A stretch of 64,000 nucleotides of DNA, taken from the NCBI RefSeq assembly GCF_019578655.1, contig NC_063258.1, forward strand, positions 2,232,001-2,296,000, in the 5' to 3' direction. The stretch's first letter is position 1, and the number at the start of each line of letters is the position of its first letter. Of this stretch, positions 38,235-50,449 are shown one piece after another. The notes below the pieces were generated by a model. It did not search any database. It worked only from the letters and a program-made list of their open reading frames with translations, and was not told where the DNA came from. This stretch comes from Ricinus communis (lineage: Eukaryota; Streptophyta; Magnoliopsida; Malpighiales; Euphorbiaceae). Made by a program: the position numbers and the translations under genes.

Positions 38235-41191
38235 CTAAATTGTAAGTATAAAACAAATTCCATATATATTTGTACTTAGAAGAAAAACTCGACAAATTGG
38301 ATTGATACCAACCTTTCTATTAAGCAATGCATCAGTAGTAGGAAGTGCACCTTGACACACCCTCCATGCAAAATTACAAACTTTTTGAGGTTGTTTTAGT
38401 TGCCACAATCGCCTCCATATATGCTCATACTCAGAACTGCTCTCTCCATGAACCAACCTGTAGTAACTTTTAGCAAAATAGTGCCCTCGAGGTTTGTGAA
38501 TCTAGACCGACTCATCTTTTAACCTTCAAATTGAAAAGGAATTTGGCAAATGAGCTCACAATCTCTTTAATTAAATAAATCACATAACACTTCGTCATCT
38601 CATCTCTTGCAATCCATATCAATCAATGAAGACACCCTTGAAGTAATGATAGATGGGTCAAGAATTGAAGAAACCAAACTAGTGTCGCTATCAACCAACT
38701 AAGGGTCGTGACCAATTCAAATATCATCATCGCTTCCCACTTTAAGCCTGCTTCCCTTCTTTAACCATTCCCTCACAGTCTAAATGCATCGCCATATGAA
38801 GCTAGGATTATGATCCAACTCTGAATTTAGATAGTTACTATTGTTGAAATACTTAGCTTTGAAAATCTTTTTAATGGTGCATTTGGACAAGTCACAAAAT
38901 GCCAGCCTTGTTTACCAAGCATGGTTAGATAGAAATTTCTAACTTCTTGAAACCTAAGCCACCAGCCACCTTCGGCTTGCACATACAATCCCATCACATC
39001 TATTTTATTGCCTTTCCATCATTTTTCCATAAAAAAAAATTGAATAACCTCTTCAAATCATCACATAAATCAGTAGGTAGGAGGAATACGTTCATAGCAA
39101 ATTAAGGAGGGATTGAACTATAGTTTTCAATAAAACCTCTTTCCTTGCCCTTGAGAGAAGCTTCATATTCCAGTCTTGAACTCTTTTCCAAGCATGTTCT
39201 CTAATAAACCTAAAAATGGAACTCTTGTCTCGTCCAATTAAGGATGGAAGGCCCAAATACTTCCCTTGATCTTATGTTGAAACCATTCTCAAACTAGCAC
39301 AAATCTCTTATTGAACTTAGTTACCCACATTCTTGCTAAAAATCATAGCGGATTTCTTATAATTCATAACTTGTCCTGACACTTCCTTATAACCCTTGAG
39401 AACATCTTTTATAGTCTCATGTTTTATTGTATTTATTCTAAAAAAAATAGATAACAATCATATGTAAAGAATAGATGACTAACAAAGGGTGCTCCGCATG
39501 AAATACTACAACCATGCCATAATCCCATAGCTTTTTTCTTTTGAATTCGAGCGCTTAATCCCTCATTGCAAATAATGAAAAGATATGCCAACAATGGGCA
39601 TCCTTGTCTTACACCTCAGTATGGAATGATTAGCCCCAAATCAGTACCTTCAACCACAATGTGATATCGAACTGTAGACACACAAGCCATGATTAGATCA
39701 ATCTATTTTCTGCAAAAGCCCAACCTCTTAAAAATTCTTTCTAAATAGCCCTATTCAAAGTGATCATACACCTTACTCATATAAATCTTCAATGCAGCTA
39801 CCCTACTCCTATTTGCTTTAAAAATAGATAGCAGTCATCTACAAAGAATAGATGACTAACAAAGATTGCTCCATGTGAAATAATCTCATAGCTTCTAGCT
39901 TTCGAATCAGAACGCTTAATCCTTCAGCACAAATAATGAAAAGACACGGCGATAGTGGGCATCCTTGTCTTACACCTTGTTATGGAATGATTGGCCCAAG
40001 TCAATACTTTCAATCGCAATGTGATATTGGACTGTAGACACACAAGCCATGATTAGATCAATCCATTTTCTGTAAAAGCCCAACCTCCCAAAAATTATTT
40101 CTAAATAGCCCTATTTAAGGCAATCATACACCTTGCTTATATCAATCTTCAACACAACTACCCATTCCTTCCTTGAGTTTTGTGCTTCAAGAAGTGAATT
40201 CTCTTAAAAGCTATCAAAATATTATTTCTTATCAATCGGCTAGAAATAAATGCACTTTGAAAATCTGACACTAACAAGGGCAACAATGGTTTTAATCAGT
40301 TTGCAAGTAATTTAGCCATTACCTTATATAGTACATTACAAAGAGAGATTGGCCTAAGCTCCCCCATGTTTTCAAGCACTTCTTTCTTTAGAATAAGGCA
40401 AATTAAGGTATCATTTAGTCCTTCAGGCAAGTAACTAGGGTTGAAAAGATTCCTACAAGCTTGAACAACAACTCCTCCAATTAGTCATCAAAATGTCTAA
40501 AAGAATGTCGGATTCATTCCATTTGCCCTAGGGATTTGCTTTGGTGCATGCTAAAAACAACATCCTTGACTTTTTTTGCTATTATTGGAGCAAGCAAATC
40601 ATGATTCTAATTCTTTGAAATCTTGGAAGAAATGCATTCTAAAACTTCATTTGATGTAGAATTTGAAGAAGTAAACAAATCTTGAAAGTAATTGATCATT
40701 ACTTCACCAAGGCCCCCTTCTCAATCATGCCAAACTCTTTTTAATCTCATAACTTCTCAAGTCTATTTCGCTTTTTCCTATGAGTAGCATGAGAATGAAA
40801 ATACTGAGAGTTTAAGTCACTAGATTTCAGTTAGAAGAATTTTGCCTAGTGTTTCCAAACAACTTCAATATGACCCAAGAAATCCAAGTATTTTGCATTA
40901 ATTGATTAAAATTCAGCTATCCCAGCATCATCCTATCTCGAACGCAAAACATGTAGTTTGTTTTTACAAGATTCAACCTTTAGTTGAAGATTCTTTATAT
41001 AGCCATTCCCGAACATGATAAAGCATCACCGCAACTTCTAATTTTATATTGAATGGAATAGCCAGCTGCTCGACCATATGAATCTTCTACAACTCTTCTA
41101 TAGGCATTAATACGAAGCCAAATGTTGAATCCAAACTTGTTAACCCAAATGCACCTCTCTATCTTTTTAGGAATTAAGAGGGGTACTAACT
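38235..41191 (-). pseudogene. L1-type LINE reverse transcriptase (ORF2, C-terminal two thirds), degenerate
   Basis: Minus-strand order: a linker after the endonuclease (41201-40995, RCIWVNKFGFNIWLRINAYR), RT block LRPISLCNVLYKVMAKLLAN (about 40370-40300), QSAFISSRLIRNNILIAFKR, GVRQGCPLSPCLFIICAE and the catalytic FVDD (about 39852-39863). The zinc-binding zf-RVT end is WRRLWQLKQPQKVCNFAWRV (38456-38235). Plant L1 elements use this enzyme for target-primed reverse transcription. Many stops and frameshifts are present, part of the palm is duplicated, and the terminal RNase H is absent. Confidence 0.85.
39441..40190 (-). repeat. Tandem duplication inside the LINE RT palm
   Basis: Two copies with an offset of 377 bases (about 39441-39817 and 39818-40190) share AAGAATAGATGACTAACAAAG, GGGCATCCTTGTCTTACACC, ATTGGACTGTAGACACACAA-like and GCCATGATTAGATCAATC. 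Each copy encodes the GVRQGCPLSP block and the catalytic motif. One copy keeps FVDD, the other has drifted to FTYD. Confidence 0.85.
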
Positions 41192-42253
41192 TGTTGACCA
41201 AAGGTGCAATTGATCTCTATTTTGATCTTAACACCCAAGTTGAACATTGCTAACCTTATGTTTGAGTATCTAAATGACAGAGCACCAAAAGAACTAACTA
41301 AAGTTTAAGCATTCTTAAGCTATAAAAGAAGTCTTGTAAAAAGACCTAAAAAGCGCAAGTGCACTTTTTATATGATCAAAATTTTACAAGACTTTGAAAA
41401 GTCCACCTGACATCTTATCAATTACATCGCGACACCTGGCAATCAAAGTGTCAATGCTTCAAGAAGTACGAGGGCGCTTCTAGGCATGGACAAGGTAAGC
41501 GCGATGGCGCTATTATGGTGCAGGGCCAGTTTTCACATTTAACATGATATCAGTAACCTTTGAGATACTAGTCATCCCATCAATGCCATGTGTTTAGAGC
41601 CGTTGGAGCCCCAACATCTCTTTTTAGAAAGCATGATCATGCTTGGAAAGAGCGGGGGTGCTTTTTAGGACTTTAGGCAATTTTTTTGCCAAGTCATCAA
41701 TCCTGCAATTAGTGAGTTTTGGACCCATTGTAATGTCTCTAAGAGGTTGGCATGAGTATAAATACCCTTCTTAAAGACTCTATAAATATGTCTATGATTT
41801 AGGTATATAAAAACTCTTGCAAATTCATTTGTCAACTTTCTATACTTAATATCTTTCTTTGTAAAGTATGTTAAGTCGAAACTCTTTGTGCAACTAAAAT
41901 CCTAAAGGCTTTTGTGCGAGTCTAGGTATTAAAAATACAAGAATTGGTTGTTGAGTAACCACTAATACTCAAGGGTTAAGGGACTTAGTGAGAGATTGGT
42001 ACACTGAAGGAAGATGTTTAGTTTAGGTTGTAATCTTAAAGACTATAGTGGAATACTCAAGTGTGATCTTGAGAAGTAGATGTAGGGAGGATTGTTCCTA
42101 AACCATTATAAGCCTTTGTGCCATCTTCTTTAACCCTTTCTCTCTTTAAATCATCCTTAATCTTTCTTAAATCTTTGTATTTTACCTAAAACTATTTAAT
42201 TTTGTAATTTGAGGTCACCAATTCACCTCTCCTTCTTAGTTTCAAGGAAAACA
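41192..42253 (+). repeat. 5' LTR of the SIRE-like element in the LINE
   Basis: It starts TGTTGACCAAAGG, judged from where LINE homology ends, and ends GGAAAACA two bases before the primer site. The part from about 41340 aligns with 48563-49564. It holds AGCGCAAGTGCAC and AGTACGAGGGCGCTTC motif clusters. Confidence 0.75.
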
Positions 42254-42255
42254 AG

Positions 42256-42267
42256 TGGTATCAGAGC
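42256..42267 (+). promoter_or_regulatory. Primer-binding site of the SIRE-like element
   Basis: TGGTATCAGAGC, complementary to the 3' end of plant initiator tRNA-Met, two bases after the LTR end. Confidence 0.93.
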
Positions 42268-42307
42268 TTGCTCATTCTTGTCAAGCTTTATTGCGAGTAT
42301 AAAGATC

Positions 42308-43975
42308 ATGGCAACTAATAGAGGAGCCCAACACCTCAAGCCATTCTTTGACGGATTCGATTATACGTTTTGAAAATTCCGCATAGAAATCTACTTGGAT
42401 TCCTATAGAATTGAAGTGTAGGACTCTGTGGTAAATGAATGGAAGCTTCCACTGATAAGTAAGCAATGCTGAAGAAAGAATTCTTTCTAGAGAAGAATGG
42501 GTGGAGGTCCACAAGAAGCACAACCACAAGAATAAGTAAGCAATGGCTATACTTGTGAGTTGCCTCTCTAGAGAAGAATGTGGGAGAGTGCAACATTGCA
42601 CTATGACTCATCAAATTTGGACTACCTTCAAGAACTATCATGAAGGCATAAAGCAAGTAAAATCAAGAAAGATCCAAATGTACGTCACTGAGTATGAGAT
42701 GTTTAAGATGAAGCCAAACAAGTCCGTCAACGACATGACATATAGAATTTTCTCCATCATCAAAAATATGAGAAAGCTTAGGAAGCATTATGAGCTAGTA
42801 GACATCAATAATAAAATTCTTAAGAGCCTTCCTTTGGATAAATATAGTAATAGAGCGGCTAGCATTGAAGAAGCAAATGAAGACCTAGGGAAGATTCCTA
42901 CAAATGTTCTCATAGTCAAGCTTTTGACCTATGAGATATCTTCTATGAGAGATGAAGTGGATAGAGATAGTGGGAAGAAGAAAGCCCTAGCACTCAAGGC
43001 TAGCGCAAGAGCTCAAGAAGCAATTGAAGTAAAGACAAGAAGGAGGAAGATGTGGAAAGCAAGGACATATCAAATCAGATTGTCTCAAATACTTGAGGAG
43101 GAAGAAAGGAGACAAAGAAAAGAAAAAAGGCTTGAAAGCTACTTGGAATGATGCATCTTCATCCTCCAACAATGAAAGTGAAAAAGAAGAATAGGCTAAT
43201 CTTTGTTTCATGGCAAACATGGAAGAATCCCATGAGGTATGTTCCACTTCTCATTCATAGAATTCTTCTTCTTGTTGTTTATCTTCTCATTCTTTTGGTG
43301 ATGACTTGTTGGATGACGAGGATAAGCTCTTACAAAACATGCTTTCAAAACTAAATTTTTATAAAAATAAATGTTCTAATTTGGAGGAAAACCTTAAGAT
43401 TTCAAAAAAGGAAATTGCCTCCTTAAAAACTTCTAATGATGACTTAAGAGAATCATTGGATGAAATTTTAAATGAATTTTTTTAAAGAGAATAATTCATT
43501 GAAAAATGAAGTTGAAGAGCTTAGAAACTCAGTTTTAAAATTTCACAAAGGGAAAGAGTCTCTTAACATACTAGTTGTGTTTTAAAGACCTCCCTTTGTG
43601 AGACATGGATTTGGGTTCAAAGGAGCTTTATCATCCTCATGTCGCAACATAACCTTTGTCAAGGCCACTCAACCATAAGCATTTAAGAGAAACTCAAATG
43701 GAGTTTCAAAGAATAATACATACATTAGACCTCTCATTCAAAAGAAAGGGAACGATATAAATGTTTTAAAGGCTAAGGCAAAAGGAACAAAGCATGCATT
43801 AATATATAAGCGCATAAATGTTAACAAATCTTGTTCATGCATGTGTGGAAACAATCATATGAGATCCAAACCTCAAGCAAAAGTGGCTAAGAAGACTAAT
43901 TCAAACTTTCTTAAAAATTCCAAGGTCATTTGCCACTATTGCATGAGAATGAGACATATCAATCTGAAGTGCAAA
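42308..43975 (+). pseudogene. Gag pseudogene of the SIRE-like element
   Basis: The start is ATG 42308, giving PFFDGFDYTF after a few codons, a typical copia gag beginning. Stops follow at once. The longest intact stretch (42543-43151) carries the gag core with VTEYEMFKMKPNKSVNDM and LPLDKY. A second part at 43918-43965 holds an intact CCHC zinc knuckle (CHYCMRMRHINLKC). The family product binds and packages element RNA. Frameshifts occur near 42540, 43150 and 43480. Confidence 0.82.
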
Positions 43976-44081
43976 ATAAAGAAAATACATTTTTTTCATG
44001 AATAAATTTTTCAATGCTAACACCAAAGGACCCAACCTTGTTTGGGTACCTAAAATCAAGTGAGTTAACCTCTTCTTGTAG

Positions 44082-44690
44082 GTGTGTTTTAATCCACAAG
44101 CACTAATCTTTGGCATATTGATAGTGGATGTTCAAGGCACATTGACGGGTGACGAGAGCCTCTTTATGAATGTCAAGAACTACAACAGAGGTAAAGTAAC
44201 CTTTGAAAATGATGCTAAGGGTAAGGTAATTGGCATCGGCTCCATTTGTAAGGATGGTAAAACTTTCGCTGATGTTGTTTTCCTAGTTGATGGTTTGAAA
44301 CATAATTTATTAAGTGCAAGCCAATTATGTGACAAAGGGAACAAAGTCACTTTTAACCCAAATGGATGTCTTGTTAACATCCTAGTGGATGACAAAATGA
44401 TATTCAAAGGAGAAAGAAGTGGCAACACCTACACAATTAACCTACACAAAGTTACTAATCAATCTTTCAAGTGTCTTGTGTTTATTAGTGATGAATCTTG
44501 GCTATGGCATAGAAGACTTGGGCATGCAAGTATGGAGCTTCTACATAAGTTAGCCAAAGAAGAGCTAGTAAATGGACTTCCCAAAGTGAAGTTCATCAAA
44601 GACAAGCCTTGCGAACCATGTCAAATGGGAAAACAACATCTATCATCCTTTAAGTCTAAAACTATTGTTAGTACTTTTAGACCAGTTTAG
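44082..44690 (+). pseudogene. Protease and pre-integrase region of the SIRE-like element
   Basis: The active-site motif IDSGCSRH is encoded at about 44117-44141, in a frame one base away from the downstream frame; a single extra base near 44142 separates it from TGDESLFMNV. GLKHNLLSASQLCDKG and the zinc-binding HRRLGHAS ... CEPCQMGKQ follow, the usual GAG-pre-integrase segment. A TAG at 44688 ends the frame before the integrase core. Confidence 0.83.
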
Positions 44691-45460
44691 CTTTTACATA
44701 TGAATTTGTTTGAACCTACAAGAGTAACTAATTTAGGTGGAAAGTCATATGCATTTGTGATTGTTGATGATTACTCTAGATTTACTTGGATTAATTTTCT
44801 TGCTCATAAGAATGAAACTTTCAATATTTTTAAATCTTTTGCAAAACGTGTTCAAAATGAAAAAGAGTTTTTTATTTTTTCTATAAGGAGCGCTCATGTA
44901 CAAGAATTTGAAAATGATCTTTTTGAAAATCTTTATAAAGAATTTGGAGTTTCTCACAATTTCTCATCTTTTAGAACACCATAATAAAATGGAGTTGTGG
45001 AAAGAAAAAAATAGAACACTGATGGAAATGGCTAGGACAAATGCTCAGTGAGTACAAGTTTCCTTCTTATTTTTGGGTCGAAGCTATAAACACTAGTTGT
45101 TATGTTGCAAATAGAGTTTTCAAAAGACTTTTACTAAACAAAACTTCTTATGAGCTTTGAAAAGGAAGAAAGCCTAAGGTCTTTTATTTTAGAGTTTTTG
45201 GATGCACATGCTATATTTTAAATACCAAGGATAACCTTAGAAAATTTGATGCCAAAATCGACATAAGAATCTTGCTACATCAAGCAAAGCCTATAGAGTC
45301 TTTAACAAACGCACCTTAGTAGTTGAAGAGTCTATGAATGTCGTTTTTTATGAGTCAAACAAGCTTGATTTTGGAAAAAGTGTTTGTGTAAATGATCTTG
45401 TAGGTGCACTTGAGGAGCTCAAAGTAAATATCGATGATCCCTCAAAAGGAGTGACGAATC
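44691..45460 (+). pseudogene. Integrase core of the SIRE-like element
   Basis: The core has MNLFEPTRVTNLGGKSYAFV and VDDYSRFTW (first Asp). The second catalytic position reads RSAHVQEFEN, with alanine (codon 44892-44894) where copia integrases have RSDHG.EFEN. The glutamate block NGVVERK follows after two stops near 44983-44988. Downstream blocks are in shifted frames. The lost Asp and broken frame exclude activity. Confidence 0.82.
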
Positions 45461-45539
45461 TATAGAGGAAATTCAAGAAGACCAACAAAATCAAGAAGCA
45501 ACTCAAGATCCCCAATAGGTGGAGTCCTCACAAAATCTT

Positions 45540-47190
45540 CCCAAGGTATGGAGTTTCAAAGAGGATCATCCTCCTACTCAAGTCATTTGAGACTTATCAA
45601 AACTGTAAGTACTCGTTCTAAACTAGTAGCTTTAAATAATCTAGCCTTTGTTTCTCAAATTGAGGCAATGACCATTGATGAGGCTCTAAATGATGAGAGT
45701 TGGGTGATTTCTATGCAAGATGAACTCAACCAATTTAATAGAAACAAAGTGTGGGAACTTGTTCCTAGACGTAAGGATAAACAAATTATAGGTTGTAAAT
45801 GGGTATTTAGAAACAAGTTAGATGAGCAAGGCTTTATCATTAGAAATAAGCTAGATTGGTTGCAAAAGGTTACAACCAAGATGCAAGCATTGATTATGAT
45901 GAGACCTTTTCTTTAGTTGCTAGATTAGAAGCTATTAGGATGCTTTTAGGTTATGCATGTCACAAGAATTTTAAACTTTTTAAATGGTTGTAAAATGTGT
46001 AGTTTTAAATGGTGTTATTGAGGAGGAAGTCTATGTTGAGCAACTTCTCGGTTTTGAATTCATAAATTTCTCAATCATGTTTTCAAATTATCTAAAGCCT
46101 TGTATGGGTTGAAATAAGCTCCTAGAGCTTGGCATGAAAGACTTGTTCTTTTTTAATTGAAAATGAATAGTTCTCTTTTAATTGAAAATGAATTTCAAAA
46201 GGGTAAGATTGACACTACACTATTTATAAAGAAACACAAGCATGATACTATAATTGTTCAAATTTATGTTGATGACATTGTGTTTGGAGCTACCAATGAG
46301 TTGCTTTATGAGGATTTTGCTAATTGTATAACTAATGAATTTGAAATGAGCATGATGGGAGAGCTCAAATTTTTTCTTAATCTTTAAATCAAGCAAAGCA
46401 AGGATGAAATATTCATCAAGCAATCTAAGTACACAACAGAACTCCTAAAGAAATTTAAGATGGATGGTTGCGAAGTAGCCAAGACCCCTATAATTGTCAC
46501 AATAAAATTGGATAAGGATGAGAAGTGAAAGAACGTGAAAGAAAAGCTCTACAGAGGTATATGATTGCTTCACTTTAATATTTAACCGTCTCTAGACCCG
46601 ATATTATGTATAGTGTTTGTCTTTGTGCTAGATTTTAATCTTGTCCTAAAGAGTCTCATTTGAATACCGTAAAAAGAATTTTGAAATATTTGTGTGGGAC
46701 TTTAAACTTAGAGTTTTGGTATCCTAGAGAAACATCCTCTGATATAGTAGGTTATTTAGATGTCGATTATGCAATAGAAAGAGCATCTTTGGTTCTTGTC
46801 ATCTTCTAGGTGAATGCTCAGTATCTTAGTTTCGTAAGAAACAAGTTTTAGTTACTCTCTCCACTACGAAAGCCGAATAAGTGGCGACGGGATGTTGTTG
46901 TGCTCAAATCCTATGGATGAAGCAATAATTAAGAGATTATGGGAGAGAGGTTGATCACATTCCTAGTGCTATAAACCTTTTTAAGAATCCTATTCAACAT
47001 TATAGGAGTAAGCGCATAGATATTAGACACTATATTTTAAGAGATCAAGTTCAAAACGGTAGTGTAGTGCTAGAATATGTTGACACAAATAAGCAACTAG
47101 CCAATATTTTCACCACGCCCCTAAATGAGGAAAGATTGAATTTCATAAAAAGAAAACTAGGAATGATGGATGGAAGTACCTTAGCATAAA
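45540..47190 (+). pseudogene. Reverse transcriptase and RNase H of the SIRE-like element
   Basis: The RT start is EALNDESWVISMQDELNQF with IIGCKWVFRNKLDEQG (45660-45840). The catalytic YVDD lies at 46265-46276 within IYVDDIVFGATN, followed by FEMSMMGELKFFL. RNase H remnants are at 46660-46930. Frame changes at about 45850, 46150 and 46385, with further stops, break the protein. The frame ends around GMMDGSTLA at 47187. Confidence 0.82.
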
Positions 47191-47730
47191 CACATCTTTT
47201 TGTGCAAATTGTGTATGCTTTATCATTGTGATGCTTATACTTGTGCATTGTTTTTGGCAAAGTTGAGTATTGAAGTTATCTTGGCACAAGATCACTTTCA
47301 ATCTTTGTGTGCCTCAATACTCACTTATTAAATCATGTGTTCAATTTAAAAGATGCATGCTCATTAAAGCATTTTTACATTTTTTGCGCAATATTGTAGA
47401 AAGCGTGCTCGCACTTTATAGGTCTATGTGCAAGATTGGAAATGACCTTAAAAGTGCGCTCGCGATTCCTTAGCGCGAATGTAATTTCCTAAACTTATAG
47501 CCATTGTAACTAATTTTTCAAAAGCACAACCACACTATTATAGTATTATCAAGATGTGTTTTAAGGTAAAACTAGCCGTTTGTTTGGCCATTTTCTCACC
47601 CCCCCCCCCCCTTTTTAAGGCTATAAAAGCTACATTTCATAGAAGTGCATCACTTTTACACATTCATAATCAAGCTTTCAGAAATTCTTACATTTTTAAG
47701 CCCAAAACTCTCTTCAACTTCTTCAAGACT
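47191..47730 (+). other. Pol to extra-gene spacer of the SIRE-like element
   Basis: Non-coding spacer holding AGCGTGCTCGCAC, AAGTGCGCTCGCG and TAGCGCGAATG (47400-47480), which resemble motifs in the element's LTR. A poly-C run lies at about 47601-47611. Confidence 0.5.
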
Positions 47731-47736
47731 AGTATG

Positions 47737-48560
47737 GGGCCAAGAAAGACAATTAGGGGATGCTCTTCTTCCTCTGAATCCATCGTGGAAAGAATGAAGG
47801 GTGTCAATGATGAAGCTAGGATCAAATTTATGACCATAGAGAGGAAAGAAATCCAACCAAGTAAGTTCTTTGATGAAGAGATCCTTGGAGGTAAATCTTC
47901 AATAAAAAAACCTATTCTAAAGACTCTCTCTCCAAAGACCACAAATCCCTAACTCATTAGGTAGTGCATAGGATGATTGCAACTAACATCCATGCAAGGA
48001 ACAATAAAATTGAAAAAGTGCCACAAAAGGACCTTCTTTTCCTTTATGCTATGATCCATGGTAAACGCATTCTAACTCTAAATTCTTCCTTAGTAATCTT
48101 TTTTATCTTGGAAATACACAAAAAGGTGTCATTCTTGTCTCTTCTTATATCACCAGAATTGTCAAACACCTTCAAGTCCTCACTCCTTTCAACAAAACCT
48201 TTCTTACCCCTCCTATTTCTTCTCTCTTATTAGGATTAGCCTTTTTTGAACATGCCAAAGTCATAAGACTTGGACCTAAATGGGGGTTGATGGGGAATTC
48301 TTCCTTCTAATAGAGGAGTACGTGGATGATAAAAAGAAGAGGAACAAAGACCATAGATTTCCAAGTGAGCCTACTCCTTCCTTTTCTAAGGACAACCCTA
48401 TCTCTCTTTTAAAGAAAAGGTCTTAAAGCAAATGGAGAGGACTTGGAATTACCTCTAACACTTGCATGCGAATTTGATGAAAATCTAAGAGATCCATAAA
48501 ATCTCTCATTGCTATGTGGAGGATTGGGAAGAAGAAGAAGAAGAAGAAGAGGCTCTAATT
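47737..48560 (+). pseudogene. Extra (envelope-like) gene remnant of the SIRE-like element
   Basis: ATG 47737 opens a frame with a Ser-rich start (TIRGCSSSSESIVERMKG) ending at TAA 47950. Further short pieces run to an acidic Glu-rich tract at 48517-48550. Position and start resemble the third ORF of SIRE elements. Degenerate; biochemical role unknown even in intact relatives. Confidence 0.55.
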
Positions 48561-48562
48561 TC

Positions 48563-49564
48563 CCCTAAAGATCTAAAAAGCACGAGGGCGCTTCCAGAGT
48601 GCGGGAGCGCTTTTCATATGACCAAAATTTTACAAGACTTTAGAAAAGTCCACATGACATCTTAGTGTCAAAGCTTTAAGAAGCGTGAAGGTACTTCATA
48701 TTAGAGCTTGAGACTAAAAATGGCAGACGATAGCTCGAGGGTGTTGTTAGGTGCAGACAAGGCAAGCGCGAGGGTGCTATTGTGGTATGAGCGTGGTTTT
48801 CGCAATTAATGCAATGTCAGTAACTATTGAGATATTAGCCATTCCATCAGTGTCACTTGTCTGGAGCCGTTGGAGCCCTAATGTCTCTTTTTAGAAAGGG
48901 CGAGTGCGCTTGGAAAACGTGGGGGCGCTTTTTAGGACTTTTAATTTTTTTCAAGTCATTAATCTTGCGATGAATGATTTTTGGACTCATTGTAACGTCT
49001 TTAAAAGATTGGTATGAGTATAAATACCTCTCTTAGAGACCTTACAAATATATGTGTGATTTAGATACACCAAAACTCTTGCAAATTCTCATTTCTCAAC
49101 TTTCTAAACTCAATTTCTTTCTTTGTAAAATGTATTAAGTTGAAATTCTTTGTTCAACTAAAAGTCTAAAGGGTTGTTGTATGAGCCTAGGTATTAGAAA
49201 TACAAGGAGTTGGTAGTTGAGTAACCATTATTAATACTCAAGGGTTAAAAGACTTAGTGAGATATTGGTTCACTAAGGGAAGATGTTTAGTGTTAGCCTT
49301 AAAACACCAAGTTGTTGGGTGAACGTGTAAAACCCAAAGGTTGTAATCTTAAAGGCTATAGTGGAATACTTAAGTGTGATATGAGAAATAGATATAGGGA
49401 GGATTGTTCCCCAACCACTATAAAACTTTGTGCTATATTTTCTAACATTTTTTCTCTTTAAATCATCCTTAATCTTTCTTGAATTCTTTTGTTTTACCAA
49501 AACTATTTAATTTGGCAATTTGAGGTCACCAATTCAATCTCTTTTCTTGGTTCCAAGAGACTCA
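48563..49564 (+). repeat. 3' LTR of the SIRE-like element, shortened at its start
   Basis: It aligns with the 5' LTR from about 41340 onward (shared CAAAATTTTACAAGACTTT, AAAAGTCCAC.TGACATCTTA, TTGAGGTCACCAATTCA). The first 150 or so bases of the LTR, and any polypurine tract, are missing. Homology begins directly after the Glu-rich coding remnant. Confidence 0.78.
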
Positions 49565-49569
49565 TGACT

Positions 49570-50010
49570 ACTGCCTCTTTAAAAACTTCAATCCAAGACA
49601 TATTAGCAAGTGCCTCTATTTAAACTTTCTTCCACCCAAGATGAAGACCCTCTACTCATTTCCCATGTAAACTGGTAGCCTAAAGCCCATGATCAATAAG
49701 ATCGACGTCTTGGATTTTCGCTGGAAATACTCTTATTAGTTAAAGAGGGTGACGTATCCGATGAAGAGATTTCGTTGAAGTCACCCATACAACACTAGGG
49801 CAGACTAGAAAGCATTGAGAGATGTCTCAAAAAATCTTATGGGTCACAACGACAATTTCTCTCTAGATAGCTGTAGAATCCAATAGGCCTCTAAATATCC
49901 AATGCAGTTATGTTAATTCGAGAATCAATAAAATTATGATCAGACAATATCCACCCTGTAAACACCCTCAAATCTAATTTTTCATCTAATAGCGTCCAAC
50001 TTATCTAACC
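49570..50010 (-). pseudogene. LINE endonuclease (EEP) fragment
   Basis: On the minus strand the blocks CCMGDFNEI, then YQFTWEMSRGSSSWVEESLN and a short NMSWIEVFKE belong to the apurinic-like endonuclease of plant L1 elements. The fragment stops at the border of the SIRE-like element. The same protein resumes at about 41200, proving the insertion. Confidence 0.75.
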
Positions 50011-50449
50011 TAATCAAAGTTTTGGTTAAAAAATGATACTGGGCCAATGATTATTTACAATATCTCGTAGAACTCTAACTGCCTGTGGTCCTGCCTTGAG
50101 CCTGTTTTCTAAGCCCATCTGCAAAGTTTGAGACAGAATCCTTATCACCTTCCTTTACTAACATCTCCTCGTATGTCCCTCTTTTTGGATCCACGATCAC
50201 CACTCCTTATATAACTGCAACACTGATATTATTTCTACCATAACTGTTGTCTCCACGATTTGTTTACCAGTACTAACAGTAGGAATTTTGGTAGCGGCAC
50301 CCTCATTACTAGCCGTAACAATCACTGCCAACTGTCCACCTGCTCCTGCAGATCCATCGCGATGGCATCTCCAGCACCTTTCCTTCCTACTTCATCGCTG
50401 CTTCTGAGTGCAACCACCTTTCTCCATGCTGATTTTATGGTCTTCCAAC

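Larger units (their letters stand above)
41192..49564 (+). mobile_element. SIRE-like (Maximus) Ty1/copia retrotransposon inserted in the LINE
   Basis: A plus-strand element with a 5' LTR, an initiator-tRNA-Met primer site, gag, protease, integrase, RT, RNase H, an extra gene and a 3' LTR, which is copia order. The interrupted minus-strand LINE resumes on both sides, inside the endonuclease. Flanks TAACT (41187-41191) and TGACT (49565-49569) match at four of five bases. Frameshifts, stops, an integrase active-site change and a shortened 3' LTR show it is dead. Confidence 0.85.

Noticed and set aside
47601..47611. Poly-C run as a regulatory slippage or structural site
   Set aside because: It is an isolated homopolymer in a dead element spacer; it may even be a sequencing or assembly error.
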